DNA from: Parelaphostrongylus tenuis
Taxonomy: Eukaryota > Nematoda > Chromadorea > Rhabditida > Metastrongylidae
Direction of reading: 5' to 3'
DNA: 64,000 bases
Assembly (NCBI GenBank): GCA_019055375.1
Contig: JAHQIW010001483.1
Location: 27,937 to 91,936, forward strand
Shown here: in pieces, positions 47,028 through 57,610 of the stretch
How positions within the stretch are numbered: position 1 is the stretch's first letter
Layout of the letters: the number at the start of each line of letters is the position of its first letter
Notes under the pieces: generated by a model
Told to the model about the DNA's origin: nothing
What the model saw: only the letters and a program-made list of their open reading frames with translations
The model's database searches: none
Position numbers and translations under genes: made by a program

Positions 47028-47215
47028 GCGTGTGGCATATTGATTAGAGGTGTTCTGCAACGCACACGTGGTGGACGGTTCAATCCCGCACTTAAGGCTC
47101 ACCATGCTTTCTTTTCCTCCAGTGTCGATGGATTGACGCCAGACTTGGCTGGGAGGATTACAGCACTGAATTGATCGGTCGCTATGCCACCGCGATTAAA
47201 GGCCGGATATGTCCA
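47028..47215 (+). mobile_element. SINE-1 copy
   Basis: CATATTGATTAGAGGTGTTCTGCAACGCAC, B-box-like GACGGTTCAATCCCGC, CTCACCATGCTTTC, GTCGATGGATTGACGCCAGAC, GGCTGGGAGGATTACAGCACTG. Lies just outside the 5' end of the RTE element. Confidence 0.65.
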
Positions 47216-47630
47216 GTTTAATTCTTTCATTCTTACATCCTTTCAGCTTTCTGTGCTTGCTGTGTCTTGAGTGTAGAACTAAATGACTCAGTTTTATCCA
47301 TTGTCTAATAGTAACAGCAGAAGAATAGTTCTGCCTTCTGTATAGAGATGTCAGCTTAAATAAATTAATCCTTGATAGCGTAGAAGTTAGCAGTTCACGT
47401 GCTCTATATCACTAGATTATACCGTGATACATTTTCAATTGAGATCAACCGTTGAGCACATTTTGATTTGTCGTCTTGTGAATTTAGTTGCGCACTTTTA
47501 TCTGAGTATATTCGTATATATCGGTTAGAAGTAGCCATTGAATCGCCTCTTGTGAGATGTTCTAAAATTTTGGATCGATAACGCTATGAAGCTAGTGAGG
47601 TTTCGTGGTGAAATTTTCTGTTCTTTTCCG
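47215..47630. other. Intergenic stretch, nothing recognised
   Basis: AT-rich, with no open frame or repeat that I can support. Confidence 0.3.
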
Positions 47631-48400
47631 TTTTATTGCAGAGGATAAATAACCGATCCATTTCGCTGGACAAAAACTTTTTATAAGAGTGCTAGCACTC
47701 ATTCGAAAGTTCAAATACTCTTGCTGGGTGATAAGTAGATGGTTTTCCAGGATGCTTTTTTATAAAGCTTCAGCGTGGAAAAACGTTTGTGTTTTACACG
47801 CACATGCTTCTTGCAGTGAAGAGCGCTTTCTTTAGTCTATTAGTAAAGAATCGATGGCGTAAGATCTACAATTTCAACGCTGTGCTTATTTTCTGGAAAG
47901 ATCTTTACTCTGCAATGTCGTCAGGATAATTCGACTGATTAGCATACGTGCGCATGTGTTTTTTTCGGCTAATTCACGAGGTGGCAGGCGGGGAAGGAGA
48001 AGGGCGGGGCACAGTGGATACCGCGATTTTGAAATGGCCATCGATCGATGGTGCTTCGATGGGTGCATGTGAAGCGCGATTTTCCTTGTTTTAATCACCA
48101 ATTGTTTCTCTCATTTCAAAGAACTCTAGATTAAACGTATTATTCTGATATTACAAGATTTCCTCTGCATGTTCATATGCTCTTAGTGCTTCCAGCGAAA
48201 TAGCAGTAAAATTGTGCGACCCATTTGTGCATAACTTTATTTCGATTTTTACACCGTTATAAAAGGGTATTTCCGAAAAACGGCCTCATATCGTGCTAGC
48301 CAGTGATTTAAGCTTCTGAGTGATTACTAACAATCTTATAAGAAGTTCTTGCCATTCATGTCCAACGAAATACAATGGTTTTTCCTCCTGTGCTGCCAAA
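47630..48400. mobile_element. TIR element family, copy B
   Basis: The left end ACCGATCCATTTCGCTGGAC with CTTTTTATAAGAGTGCTAGCACTCATTCGAAAG is inverted at the right end (GAGTGATTACTAACAATCTTATAAGAAGTTCTTG). Internal landmarks: ACACGCACATGCTTC, CTATTAGTAAAGAATCGATGGCG, G-rich GGCGGGGAAGGAGAAGGGCGGGG, TGATATTACAAGATTTCCTC. No coding capacity. Confidence 0.7.
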
Positions 48401-48617
48401 CGGAAAAGAACCAACTTTCCACCTTATAAGTCATAAGGCTGGCGTTTACAGAAGGTTCAATCAACCAAGTCGGCGCAGCGCCATCTATTCAATGAACCGG
48501 TACTAATGGAACTTATCAGTGTGATCTATGGCGATCGATAAAGAATCAGTGATAATTGATATCCACTTGTCCGTTTCGGATTCTGTCCAACTACTTCATT
48601 CTTAGAAAGTGTTTCAG

Positions 48618-51118
48618 TTAGCAGCGATGTGCACGTCTGCCTTAGATGATAAACCCACTCCTACGGTATCAGCATGGATTGTGTGCTTCAATTAATTCTG
48701 TTGCTTTTGGAGACACAATAGGTGTAATACCAATGACGTTGAATGATATGCAAAATCTGAGCCTCGAGCAGGTGTTGAAACCCATGTCTTACCCTTTCCG
48801 TAGCGCATTCTAGCCATTGCACTTTCGGGCTCCCTGATCATCTGTCAGTCTTTCTGCGATATAAGGTATATGTGTCAGTAATCCGCCGGAAACTGTTTGG
48901 CTAGGTAAGTGCATATAGTAATAACTCGCCCGCGCTAAGAATGAGCCACGGGTTCAACTTTCGGCAAAGTATGAAATTTTGTATATCACCCAAAACTATG
49001 GAATATATAGTTATAACAGCCTAACACTGCTAAAGGAGCGGTTTATGACCGATCCTTAATACACCTCGACATGAGTACGGCAATAAGCATGAAGTGTGTG
49101 ATTGTAAGTGTTTCTGGAGGGTGATTAGCCGATTTATGTGATTATTCTTCCAAAATTTAATTGTCATTCAAACTATAGATCCTTCCTTTGTATCACCTAT
49201 CACAAAGAGATAAATGGTGATGTCGTGAGCGGTGTTTAAAGCTGTCTATATCTTCGTGGAACCTCGTTGACTCCTTTTGAAGAATTTTCTGTTCAAAGTA
49301 GCAGTTTGAAATACCTCCGAGGACTACTAAGCCTCGCCATGAGTAGTGAAAAATGGGTACTTTCGGTTATCGGGCAAGATTTCCCTGAAGAACTTCTTTT
49401 GCTGAATAAGAGATTTCCACTGCACTGGTAGTAATTGTTCCAAAGCTTGAATACCGGAGAATAAGAGATTGTGCATGGTTTTTGAGTGGCCTTCTTACAG
49501 CGCAGTAGCAAGGAGAATAAAAATGTCTTTTACGCGCGTCTCGCGTTATCGCGCGGTTTTTTCGTTATTTATGTGAAAGTTTACCCTTTGTTCTATGAGG
49601 ATTTCTGAGGTATCGTTTATTGGAATCATCAAAAGAACGTTGTTCAGTGGTTCTGTGGGCTTGGTCTGTTCATTTTATACTACCAAATATAACTCGCTGA
49701 TAAGCCTACATCTAAACCGTTCAAGCCTATGAACGAAAATCACATGAGAATGTAGAGGAAATCTTGAAATATCAGACTCATATGTTTTGTCTCATTTTTT
49801 TGAAGTAAAAAAAAATTGTGAATTATTAGTTCTCAAATTCTCCTTTTACAAAAATCCCTGCCCAATAACAAAAAAGCGATGGATATTACCTAACAAATTG
49901 TTGTGCTTTTTTTTTCTGATGAAATTTGTACCTGTTTATATTAATTTCTCCAATTTTGCCGAAACCTTCAGCCATCGATTTTTCAAATAATAAATGCAAG
50001 CGTCGTGCTGCAGTAGTTGTTCATGGGAGTATAGGTGAGCCCTTGTTATCATGTTCTAATCAAGCGTTTACTCGATAATGTTCAATGATATGCAATGCTC
50101 CAACCCTTGGACAGAAATTGAGCCCATATTTTACCCTTCGGGAGACACGTGCTGACCCACTGCACTACCTTTGCTCTTGTTCTGTCGTCTTTCATTCTGC
50201 AATACAAACGTATTGAATCTTCCAGCAACGAACCGTCAACGGTTTGGCCTGACAAACGCATATTGGCATTGAACTCAGTTGTGTTGACAGATATTGAATA
50301 CATGTAATCAATGAAAATTCTTTTTGTTCAACCGCTTTTAGCAGTGGCATGATGATACACTATATGATCGATAATGTTGAGTGATGTAGTAAACGCTGAA
50401 CCTTGGTCGGGATTCAAGCTCCGCTCGCGCAATAGGTCGCCATGCGCTACAGGATAGGGTGGATAGGGTGGTGGATAGGATAGGATAGGATAGGATAGGA
50501 TAGGATAGCGAGTACGATTCTATATTTTTTGCACATCACCTAGCTTTATCGGATATTCATTTCAAGCGTTTTACCACTGCTAAAAGCGGCAAAATAAGAA
50601 TTTATGTTCACATTTGAGTAGTCATTGGAGAAGAAAGCTTTTTCATACCGTATTCAAACGGGTATCCCCTTAAGCCACTCAGAAGAACAAGGCTACTATC
50701 GCATAGTATTCATCGCATAGCCTCTCGGTGTCTCTTTTGTGCGCTGTTGTTATTCTCATTAACGTCAAGCTACTTCCCACCTTCTCCGACGCAAGTTCGC
50801 TATTTAAGCGAAGGGACCGTCGAGACATTCACTTCAAACGCTCCAGGACGAGTAAAAGTCAGTTCCTTTCAGTTGACTCTCCGATTCATGTCGTTTGCTC
50901 TGGTTTGTTTATTTTTGCAGTGTCACGACATCTTACACCCATATATGTCTCGGAATTTATCATGTAGGGTCAAGTCATTGGACTTGACTGACGCAGGTCT
51001 GGCTGATCGGATTACTTCCAGAGACTTAGTGCATCGGACTCCGTTTTCTGTTTATGGTACTTGTGATAGTACCATCGCAATAGCGAAATCTATAGGGAGT
51101 CCTGAGATTGAGAAATGA
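48618..51118 (+). CDS. Candidate gene 2, multi-exon, unknown product
   Basis: Exon-like segments: 48618-48665 (LAAMCTSALDDKPTPT, acceptor GTGTTTCAG, donor G|GTATCA), 49302-49342 (QFEIPPRTTKPRH), 49972-50034 (IDFSNNKCKRRAAVVVHGSI, donor ATAG|GTGAGC), 50796-50851 (RYLSEGTVETFTSNAPGR) and 50921-51118 (SLDLTDAGLADRITSRDLVH, then VYGTCDSTIAIAKSIGSPEI) ending in TGA. The last intron, 50852-50920, is 69 bp with GTAAAAG and TTATTTTTGCAG, a typical small nematode intron. Phases agree for 49972 to 50796 to 50921. Segment 49302 instead fits an earlier start of the fourth exon at 50770, so one of the two is probably wrong. The 5' end is not found. I recognise no domain. Confidence 0.4.
48690..49050. mobile_element. 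Foldback element with tRNA-like ends
   Basis: The left end, read on the minus strand, has AAGTGCAATGGCTAGAATG (A-box-like) and CATGGGTTTCAACACC (B-box-like). The right end on the plus strand has CCACGGGTTCAACTTTCGG. The outer right end AACACTGCTAAAGGAGCGGT matches the terminal sequence of the element at 50330-50590. Lies in an intron of candidate gene 2. Confidence 0.5.
50050..50330. mobile_element. tRNA-like foldback element, partial
   Basis: Read on the minus strand, it contains GGTAGTGCAGTGGGTCAGCAC (A-box-like) and a worn B box, followed by ATTGCATATCATTGAACATT, the arrangement seen at 9420 and 48690. It also holds CGAACCGTCAACGGTTTGG, a short palindrome shared with 58014-58033. Confidence 0.45.
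50330..50590. mobile_element. Short TIR element with GGATA pentamer repeat
   Basis: Ends are a perfect inverted pair, CCGCTTTTAGCAGTGG (50333-50348) and CCACTGCTAAAAGCGG (50573-50588). Inside are a tRNA-like B box on the minus strand (GCTTGAATCCCGACC) and a run of GGATA units with GGGTGGATA variants at 50451-50508. Related to the element at 48690. Confidence 0.65.
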
Positions 51119-51274
51119 GTGGAAACATTTTATCTTCCAGCGTTGAGTTAAAAGATCTGGGAAATTCTTTAAAGTTTTGTTTTTTATGCACAAATTAGCA
51201 ACAAATGCAATAATAATTATTCTTTAAACTGCGTACGTAGTTGTATTTGACATTCTCCTCTGCTGTAAGTGCGA

Positions 51275-51545
51275 AGCTAGCTCATGTGACGCAGTGGTTA
51301 GAAGCGCGCACGATGTATACATGTTCAATTGTTCAATCCCGCTCTTATAATTCATCATGCTGTTATCTTTTCATAGTCGGTAAATTCGTGCGATTGGCTG
51401 GGAGGATCGTAGCAGTAACTTATTACATCGGTAATCCACCCACGACTTATTATAAATTCCACATATGCATAAATCCGCTTGAGTTCCGCGGCGAATGGAA
51501 TTAAATGCATGGCGCATCTTCTTAAGAATTGATTGACGGCGAGCG
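51275..51545 (+). mobile_element. SINE-1 copy
   Basis: GTGACGCAGTGGTTAGAAGC (A box), GTTCAATCCCGCTC (B box), GGTAAATTCGTGCGATTGGC, TGGGAGGATCGTAGCAGTAAC, and the tail GGCGCATCTTCTTAAGAATTGATTGACGGCG. One of the better preserved copies. Confidence 0.75.
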
Positions 51546-51727
51546 CTTTGCATTTTTTATCATAAACACACTTGCTGATGTGTACGTAGGTTATATGCAT
51601 GGCATTCCGACTGAAATCAGTCAAGTGGGAAATTCAGTAGAAGGAGTTCAGGATCACCTAGAATAGCTAAACCCATTTCTACTCAACCTCGGCCTGACAC
51701 ATCACTCATGAGTAAGTACCCAAAAGA

Positions 51728-52010
51728 GTGTGTGGCGCAGTGGTTGGAGTGCTCTACAACGCACCCGTGGATCGATCAGTTGATGGTCAATAGTGTGATC
51801 CCACGCTTAAAGATCACCAGGCCTTCCATCCGTGCAGGATGGGCGCATTGGTACCGAACCTTTCTGGGATGGCAACAGTGACTTCATGCATCGGTATACC
51901 GCCTCAAATCATTGTAAAGACCAGATCTGCATAAAAGATCATTTTTATGATGGTACGAATAGAATTAAGTGCATGGTGCATCCAGATCGACCCACGTGGG
52001 ATGCCTCCTT
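51728..52010 (+). mobile_element. SINE-1 copy
   Basis: TGTGGCGCAGTGGTTGGAGTG (A box), GTGTGATCCCACGC (B box), ATCACCAGGCCTTCCATCC, TTTCTGGGATGGCAACAGTG, AATCATTGTAAAGACC. The tail ATGGTGCATCCAGATCGACC is less conserved. Confidence 0.75.
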
Positions 52011-52640
52011 CGAAGTTTTTCTTTCCTTCGGATTTTAGTCGTTCATACCGCTATGCCGCGGTCGGACACTTCAAGTCCGACACCACTCGAATTCGATTCT
52101 CGCACTTGGGGATTGACTCACGTGCGCTTTTCTCTTCGATGCTTTTTTGTTTTCTTTGAATTCTAAATGCCGCCGTCGGACACTTCAGGTCCGCGGTCAT
52201 TGTCAAAACGACAAAGCATCTTGTCTAATTGAAAGCATGTGTTGCTGGCTCCCAGCTCCAGACATTTCTTTTCATTGTATGGTTCATGGATTAGCCAGAT
52301 TGTCTTTTGTCATCCACAGTGGATAGTGTGGAGCATTTGACATTTGAGGCCCAAATAGGACAGATCAGTCCTTGTATGGCAATCGTACGATTACTCACAT
52401 GGCAAGTGATAAATTCAGGGATTCTGTGATTTTTACATCTGTTTTTCGATATTCTTATTTGAGAGCAGGGTCTTTCATCCATTGACCTTTAGAGCTTATA
52501 TTTTTGATGCGTACAACGGCGGACAGCTTCATATCTGCGACAGGAGGCTATTATTCGGACAAATTCAGTGAACAGAAGTTGCCATTGTAAGTTTAAGTCT
52601 TTCTCAATTTACGCTAGTCGATTTTTCTCGTTAACTGGGT
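52010..52640. other. Intergenic stretch, small direct repeat only
   Basis: A short block is repeated: ATGCCGCGGTCGGACACTTCAAGTCCG near 52052 and ATGCCGCCGTCGGACACTTCAGGTCCG near 52168. Otherwise nothing is recognised. Confidence 0.35.
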
Positions 52641-52644
52641 AGAA

Positions 52645-53382
52645 ATATACAAACAATCCTTCTCACTGGACAAAGGCCTTCAGTTGCACTTTTGGTAATT
52701 ATTCGAAAGCTGAGATATCTGGGTAATAGGCGCCACATAACCGTTTTTTCAAAAAGTCTCTCTATAATATTGTAGCAGAAAAAAACATTGTGTTTCTAAA
52801 GAAGATTTCTCACAGACAAAGCTCTTTTCTCATCTTATAAATAATCGTTGGATAGGTTATGTTCCACTGATTACCACAGTGGGCTTATTTTGGCGAAATA
52901 CTGATCTATTCCAGTGTATTACAAAAAGTAAGACTGCATTTTATTTGTGCGGGCTTTGTCCATCGGCTCAAGTGTGGACTCGGCACGGAAGGGGGGGGGG
53001 GGGAGGAGCAGTACAGGATGGTATCGTGGATTCCGTACGCGATCTGTCGATCACATTATGGCGTTACGTATGCGGAGTGCAATTTTTGTTATTTAATTCG
53101 AGATTTTCTCTTTGCTTCGAAGGGTACTCCAGACAGTACGTATGATTTTGGTACTACAAGATTCCCTCTACACATCCATAAGCTTTTCGTGCTTCTCGCG
53201 ACTTTTGAACTTGATAAAAATGAAAGCGCAGGAGGTGCGAGTCATAATTTTATTTTAGTGCTACATCGTTATCAAAAGGTTTTTTATTTCAAAAAGCGAC
53301 CACGTAACGCAGTAGCCGAAGTTTTATGCTTTCGATAAGTCCCTGACGCTCGTATGAAAAGTTCTTGTCTAGCAAAAGAGGT
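52645..53382. mobile_element. TIR element family, copy C
   Basis: Left end TCACTGGACAAAGGCCTT, right end CTCGTATGAAAAGTTCTTGTCTAGC. Internal landmarks: AGAGCTCTTT-like AAAGCTCTTTTCTC, a run of 14 G within AAGG...GGAGGAGC at about 52990-53004, GCGTTACGTATGCGGAGTGC with TTTTTGTTATTTAATTCGAGA (also in copy A), CTACAAGATTCCCTC, CATAATTTTATTTTAG. No coding capacity. Confidence 0.65.
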
Positions 53383-53546
53383 CACTTCTTTATTTGTCAG
53401 ATAACAGAAAAGAACCTGTTAGTCTCCACCTTTCTTTTAGTGGATTTCTCCTTTAACTATATGTCTTCACATTCACAACAATTTTTTCAAGCGTTCCACT
53501 GACATCTGAGCAGTGTGCGCAGCACACTTCCACTCTGTAAAACAAC

Positions 53547-53830
53547 GCTTGTGGCGCAGTGGTCAGAGGTGCTGCGCAACGCAAAGTTGTCAGTCAGTCG
53601 GGTGATCGATGATTTGGCTCCACATTCAAGGCCTAGCAAACCCTCATTCATTCGGGTCGGTGAACGGGTATCAGACATGTTTGCAAGTAACATTAATTTG
53701 ATACAGCGGTAGGCCACCGCGAGCCATTGTAAAGGCCAGTTATACACTTAGTCACCTAAAACAATTCTAGACGAAGGCGAAAGCTTGGTACATCTCTCAA
53801 AGAATGATCGACGCTGAGATATTTATCATG
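53547..53830 (+). mobile_element. SINE-1 copy
   Basis: CTTGTGGCGCAGTGGTCAGAGG (A box), GATGATTTGGCTCCAC (worn B box), GCAAACCCTCATTCATTCGG, AGCCATTGTAAAGGCCAG, and the tail TACATCTCTCAAAGAATGATCGACGCTGAG. Confidence 0.75.
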
Positions 53831-53929
53831 TACCTTCTATTGACGTTACAATTTGAAGAAACGACTATCGACAGGATTCAATATTTCAGTATTTCGTCCT
53901 TGATAAGCAGATAAGAGGTTGCTCATAGA

Positions 53930-54200
53930 TGTATATTGGATGCAGTGGTACAGTTAGAGGCATCGGTGGCCGAACAGGTATTGATGCTCGTAGCGGTGTT
54001 CGTTCCTCAGTGCCCTCTCCCCCGCCCCAGAACTCTTTGGCAATCGATAACGAACGCCCTACGGAGTGCCCTGTCTGGCTATCCTCGAGATTGCTAGAAT
54101 ATCTGCCCAACTAGTATTCTACGACGTTCATGAAGAAGATGCAATCGTCAAGCAGACGAGGAGACGAATCGAATGTCAGAAGTACAGGTGAAAAAAAAGC
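53930..54200 (+). mobile_element. SINE-2 copy
   Basis: CATCGGTGGCCGAACAGGTATTGATGCTC is a Ser/Leu tRNA-like A-box region. The body has GGCTATCCTCGAGATTGC, CTACGACGTTCATGAAGAAG and GAGGAGACGAATCGAATGTC, diagnostic of the family here. Confidence 0.65.
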
Positions 54201-54589
54201 CGTGATACTGATCAAGTAAAATCGTAAAATGGAAGTGAATAGCGCAGTACAGTAGTAACACAGTGGCTCGAGTTTGGGCGGTTTCGCCTTTCTCAGTGCC
54301 TCGAAAGATCAAATTGATCCATTGCTTACTCAGTCAAATACTTCCATAACCCAAGCAGAAAAAAAGTAAAAAAACTCATTTCAGTAAATAGCGTAGTATG
54401 AAGTTCTTTCATAAAACTGTTATCGTTCAATTCTTTGCAGATCCTTCAATTATTTACTGGACAGGATTTATGCTGTCTAAGTATTTATATATTGTGTCTT
54501 ATTGTGTCTTTCTGTCGAGGCTACATAAGTCTTTAAGTGATGTTAGAAATTGTGAATCAACATGAGGCTTTAAAGAACGCGAAACTGTC

Positions 54590-54990
54590 GAAACATCAAT
54601 TTTGTTCTACTCTTGCTACCATTCACTTCAATATATTTGGCATCACAATTTTTTCTCACTGTGCGCGTTCCAGTATTCTAACATTCAGTTCGTCTCCTCG
54701 CATTCATTGCTTGTTTTAAGATTTCATTTTCTTCATAAACATTTTAACAAATATTGTCATTATCTGTTGAATTCTTCATGAGCTTTCCAGAATACAGGCT
54801 CACTGCATCTCCTTGCAATTTCGAATATGACTAAGCTATGGTATTCCGTGGGGCGCTCGTTAGAGCCTACTGAAGAGTGCTAGAGGCGGCGGGGACCAAT
54901 CCCGCTCCGAAATGCACCAAACACCACTCTCCATTCGGCCACCACCCCGCTCCGCGTGCTGTATTATTGTACCCAATAAACGCTCTTGTT
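54590..54990 (-). mobile_element. SINE-2 copy
   Basis: On the minus strand the head reads GGTGGTGGCCGAATGGAGAG with B-box-like GCGGGATTGGTCC, then CCATAGCTTAGTCATATTCG, then AATGAATGCGAGGAGACGAACTGAATG. Well preserved. Confidence 0.7.
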
Positions 54991-55093
54991 AACAACCTCA
55001 TATCTGCTCATAAGGATAATAACTAAATATTGGTATTATCTGCTAAATTCCATGTTCTCCCCACTTTTTCGGTTTTACTTTTGTTTCCATCAG

Positions 55094-55243
55094 GCATGCC
55101 CACACTATAGATTCCTGTCTGTTTTGAGGACGGATACAACGGTCACAACTCTATGCATTACAATCCTTGCCTTACGAGCTGTTCCTGCATTTTCGAAACT
55201 CATCAAGGATTCTACGTTGCAGTGCACCAGAATTTTCACTTAA
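55094..55243 (+). CDS. Exon-like segment with stop
   Basis: Follows a strong acceptor TTTTGTTTCCATCAG and stays open (ACPHYRFLSVLRTDTTV, then AVPAFSKLIKDSTLQC) to TAA at 55241. The product is unknown. It could be a last exon of a gene whose other exons I did not find, or chance. Confidence 0.2.
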   Translation, partial: ACPHYRFLSVLRTDTTVTTLCITILALRAVPAFSKLIKDSTLQCTRIFT

Positions 55244-55379
55244 TCCATTCCGGGGAGTGTCAAATTTTAATCTGTTAACATTTTTAAGACTTTCGTGAGA
55301 TTGTTAAGGCACTCATAAAGTGCTAGACACTCTCTCAGCCTTTCAGCCTTTCAGCCTCATCAGTGCTGCGGCACTCTTC

Positions 55380-55725
55380 GTTTGAAACAATCCCTGACAA
55401 GGGATATTCCCCCTGCGTCTAAAAGAATCGGCAGCGAAGATGTTACACTGCTGCAGAGATATCAAATCACTGCATGTCCGCTGATAAGATGACCCGTCAT
55501 TGTAATGCTTAACAGTCGATTGCTTACTGCTGGTAGATTGAATAAGACACTCGACTGTTAATCACATCAGCGGCGGATGATCTTATCACTGGATATGCAG
55601 TATTTGTTATCTCTGCAGCAGTATGAAGTGATCTTTTCACCTTGCGCGTGCAGTTTAACATCGTCGTCGTTGATTCTCTTCATAAGTAAGGGGTATGTTC
55701 CCCGCAAGGAATTGGCTGAAGCAAA
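55380..55725. mobile_element. Foldback element
   Basis: Two inverted halves of about 130 bp: CTGCTGCAGAGATATCAAAT with ACTGCATGTCCGCTGATAAGATGACC on the left match TTATCACTGGATATGCAGTA and TTGTTATCTCTGCAGCAG on the right, and ATTCCCCCTGCG pairs with a CTTACTTATG/GGGGTATGTTCC region further out. The centre holds TAACAGTCGATTGC and ACTCGACTGTTA, again inverted. No coding capacity. Confidence 0.65.
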
Positions 55726-55749
55726 AAGCACCGTGCTACTGTTGGAGCC

Positions 55750-56450
55750 CAAAAGCCGAAACAAGTGTTCAGTTCTTCATAAGCTTAAACAGCTCTTGTG
55801 AAAGGTTCAAAATATGTTATCAAAATTTATTTTGTTTTGAGCGAGGTCTCAAAGAATATTCATGTATAAAGGTATTGGGTTTTATCAGTCCGAAATCTTC
55901 GTTATAGAATTTGTACTGATATTAAGATTAGAATTTTTCACAGTTTAGCGTTGATTTTATGTAGGAAGCGTCATGTGTTCAAAAACCGTTTTGATACTAA
56001 TCCTTAATCGCAACCCATCTCCTTCCCCTTTAGAAGCAACAGCGTTTTCACCTTCCTGATTTTTACTACTCATTTGATAGTTTGAATCTCTGCGATTAGT
56101 AACGTGTACTCGTTTTATTGAGAAAGCCTTAGAACGCTTAGGCAGCGAAAGTGAGACCACGTTTCGCAATTGTCCCACCTTTTTAGCTGCATTAGGGTTC
56201 GTGGATGGTGCTTTTAGTAGTTTAGTAGTTGATTGATGGTACAAGTTTGAGTGATTCTAAACGTAACTTGGTTTTTGAAGAGGTCGTCATAGACCACTAA
56301 AAGAACGAAAAAGTCGCGTTCCACACGTAGACTAAACTTAGGTCATAGTGGGTTTATTTGGCAACATTTAGTTGAGGAACAAGTTCCTTAACACTTCCAT
56401 AAAAATTCAATGTTTATACATAAACTCAGTCGAAAGCATTAATAATTATT
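55750..56450. other. Stretch without a supported gene
   Basis: Only short frames, for example 55957-56244 on the minus strand, without a recognisable motif. Confidence 0.3.
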
Positions 56451-56700
56451 CATCAGAATGAAGTTCGTCATCATCCACGACCTTCTGGCAACAATCGTCA
56501 AGCTTCCGGATCTTCTCGAAATCGCCATTCCCTAGGGTGTGACTCAAAACACTCCTGACATGCCTCCTCAACCTGATCAAGTGTCTCGAATTGGCGTCCA
56601 CGAAGGAAGATGTTCCATTGAGAGGAGGCGCAAAGCATAAACTGACGGCTCAGTATTTGCATTGTAGACTGGTTGCGGTAAGACCTCGACTCACTCCAAT
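56450..56700 (-). mobile_element. mariner transposase C-terminal remnant
   Basis: On the minus strand: WNIFLRGRQFETLDQVEEAC, QECFESHPREW, and after a shift RKLDDCCQKVVDDDELHSDE, matching the same end of the protein as the remnant at 36650-37030. The catalytic region and everything before it are lost. The two remnants differ enough to be separate, old insertions. Confidence 0.7.
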
Positions 56701-57610
56701 TCGTCGAACTTGTTCTTAGTCATCTTTGCGTTACGAGGTTTGATATGGCTTTATCGAAACAGCGCTCGATTTCAACAAATCGATATCAAGTGCTTTTCTT
56801 TCAACACTCTGTTTACAATTATCGGTACTATGCGAAGCAAAGATAAAAAAATTTGAATTTTTCGCAGATATGAAAGAACTTTTCCCTCAAACTAGTATAT
56901 GATGTGTGCTCTCAGGCACATTATATTGATTCGATCTGAGTGCTCGCCATAATTTGCGTCGAGGGTGATACGCATAATTATTTTCGCTCCTGCAGTGCAC
57001 TGAAGAGGATATTCCATGAAATGAGCACCTTTTATGAACTGGCGAGGTTTGAGATGTCGAATGCCATCCTAAAACTCTAGGAGAAAAAACCCTCTCGGAT
57101 AAAAAATGCACCATTTATGCAATGAAATTTTATTTTTGCTGCTACAGCTCACTAAAAGTCTTCTGAGGAAGCAAAAGCGGCATAGGAGTTTCCGAACTTG
57201 GAGATATCGAGTGATCAGTAAAAGTCTGAGAAAAGGCGAAAAAGACATGGCATGAAAAGGCTGAAAAATGGGTTGCTAAAGTAGTGTCCTAATGTTTTTT
57301 AACGACAAGTCCAAGAGATAAGCTCTGTTTTTTCCTCCTTCATTCTCAATTCGTTGTTAAAAGAAAAAGTTGTGATTGCTCCAAATCCGGAGCAATTTTC
57401 TCTGTGGAATAGATTTGCGATGGTACCACATCGTCAGTTTCCATAGACTTGCGATAGACACCGTAATCCTTAAAAGTTTTCTGTAGAACTATCGTTTTCC
57501 TCTAGATTTTTTTTCTGTTTAATCTTGTTCTTTCTTCTTTTAAGATTTGAATATCGATGCTGTTTTTGTCGATATAAATGTTTTGTTTGAAAATACACAT
57601 ATAATTTTAG

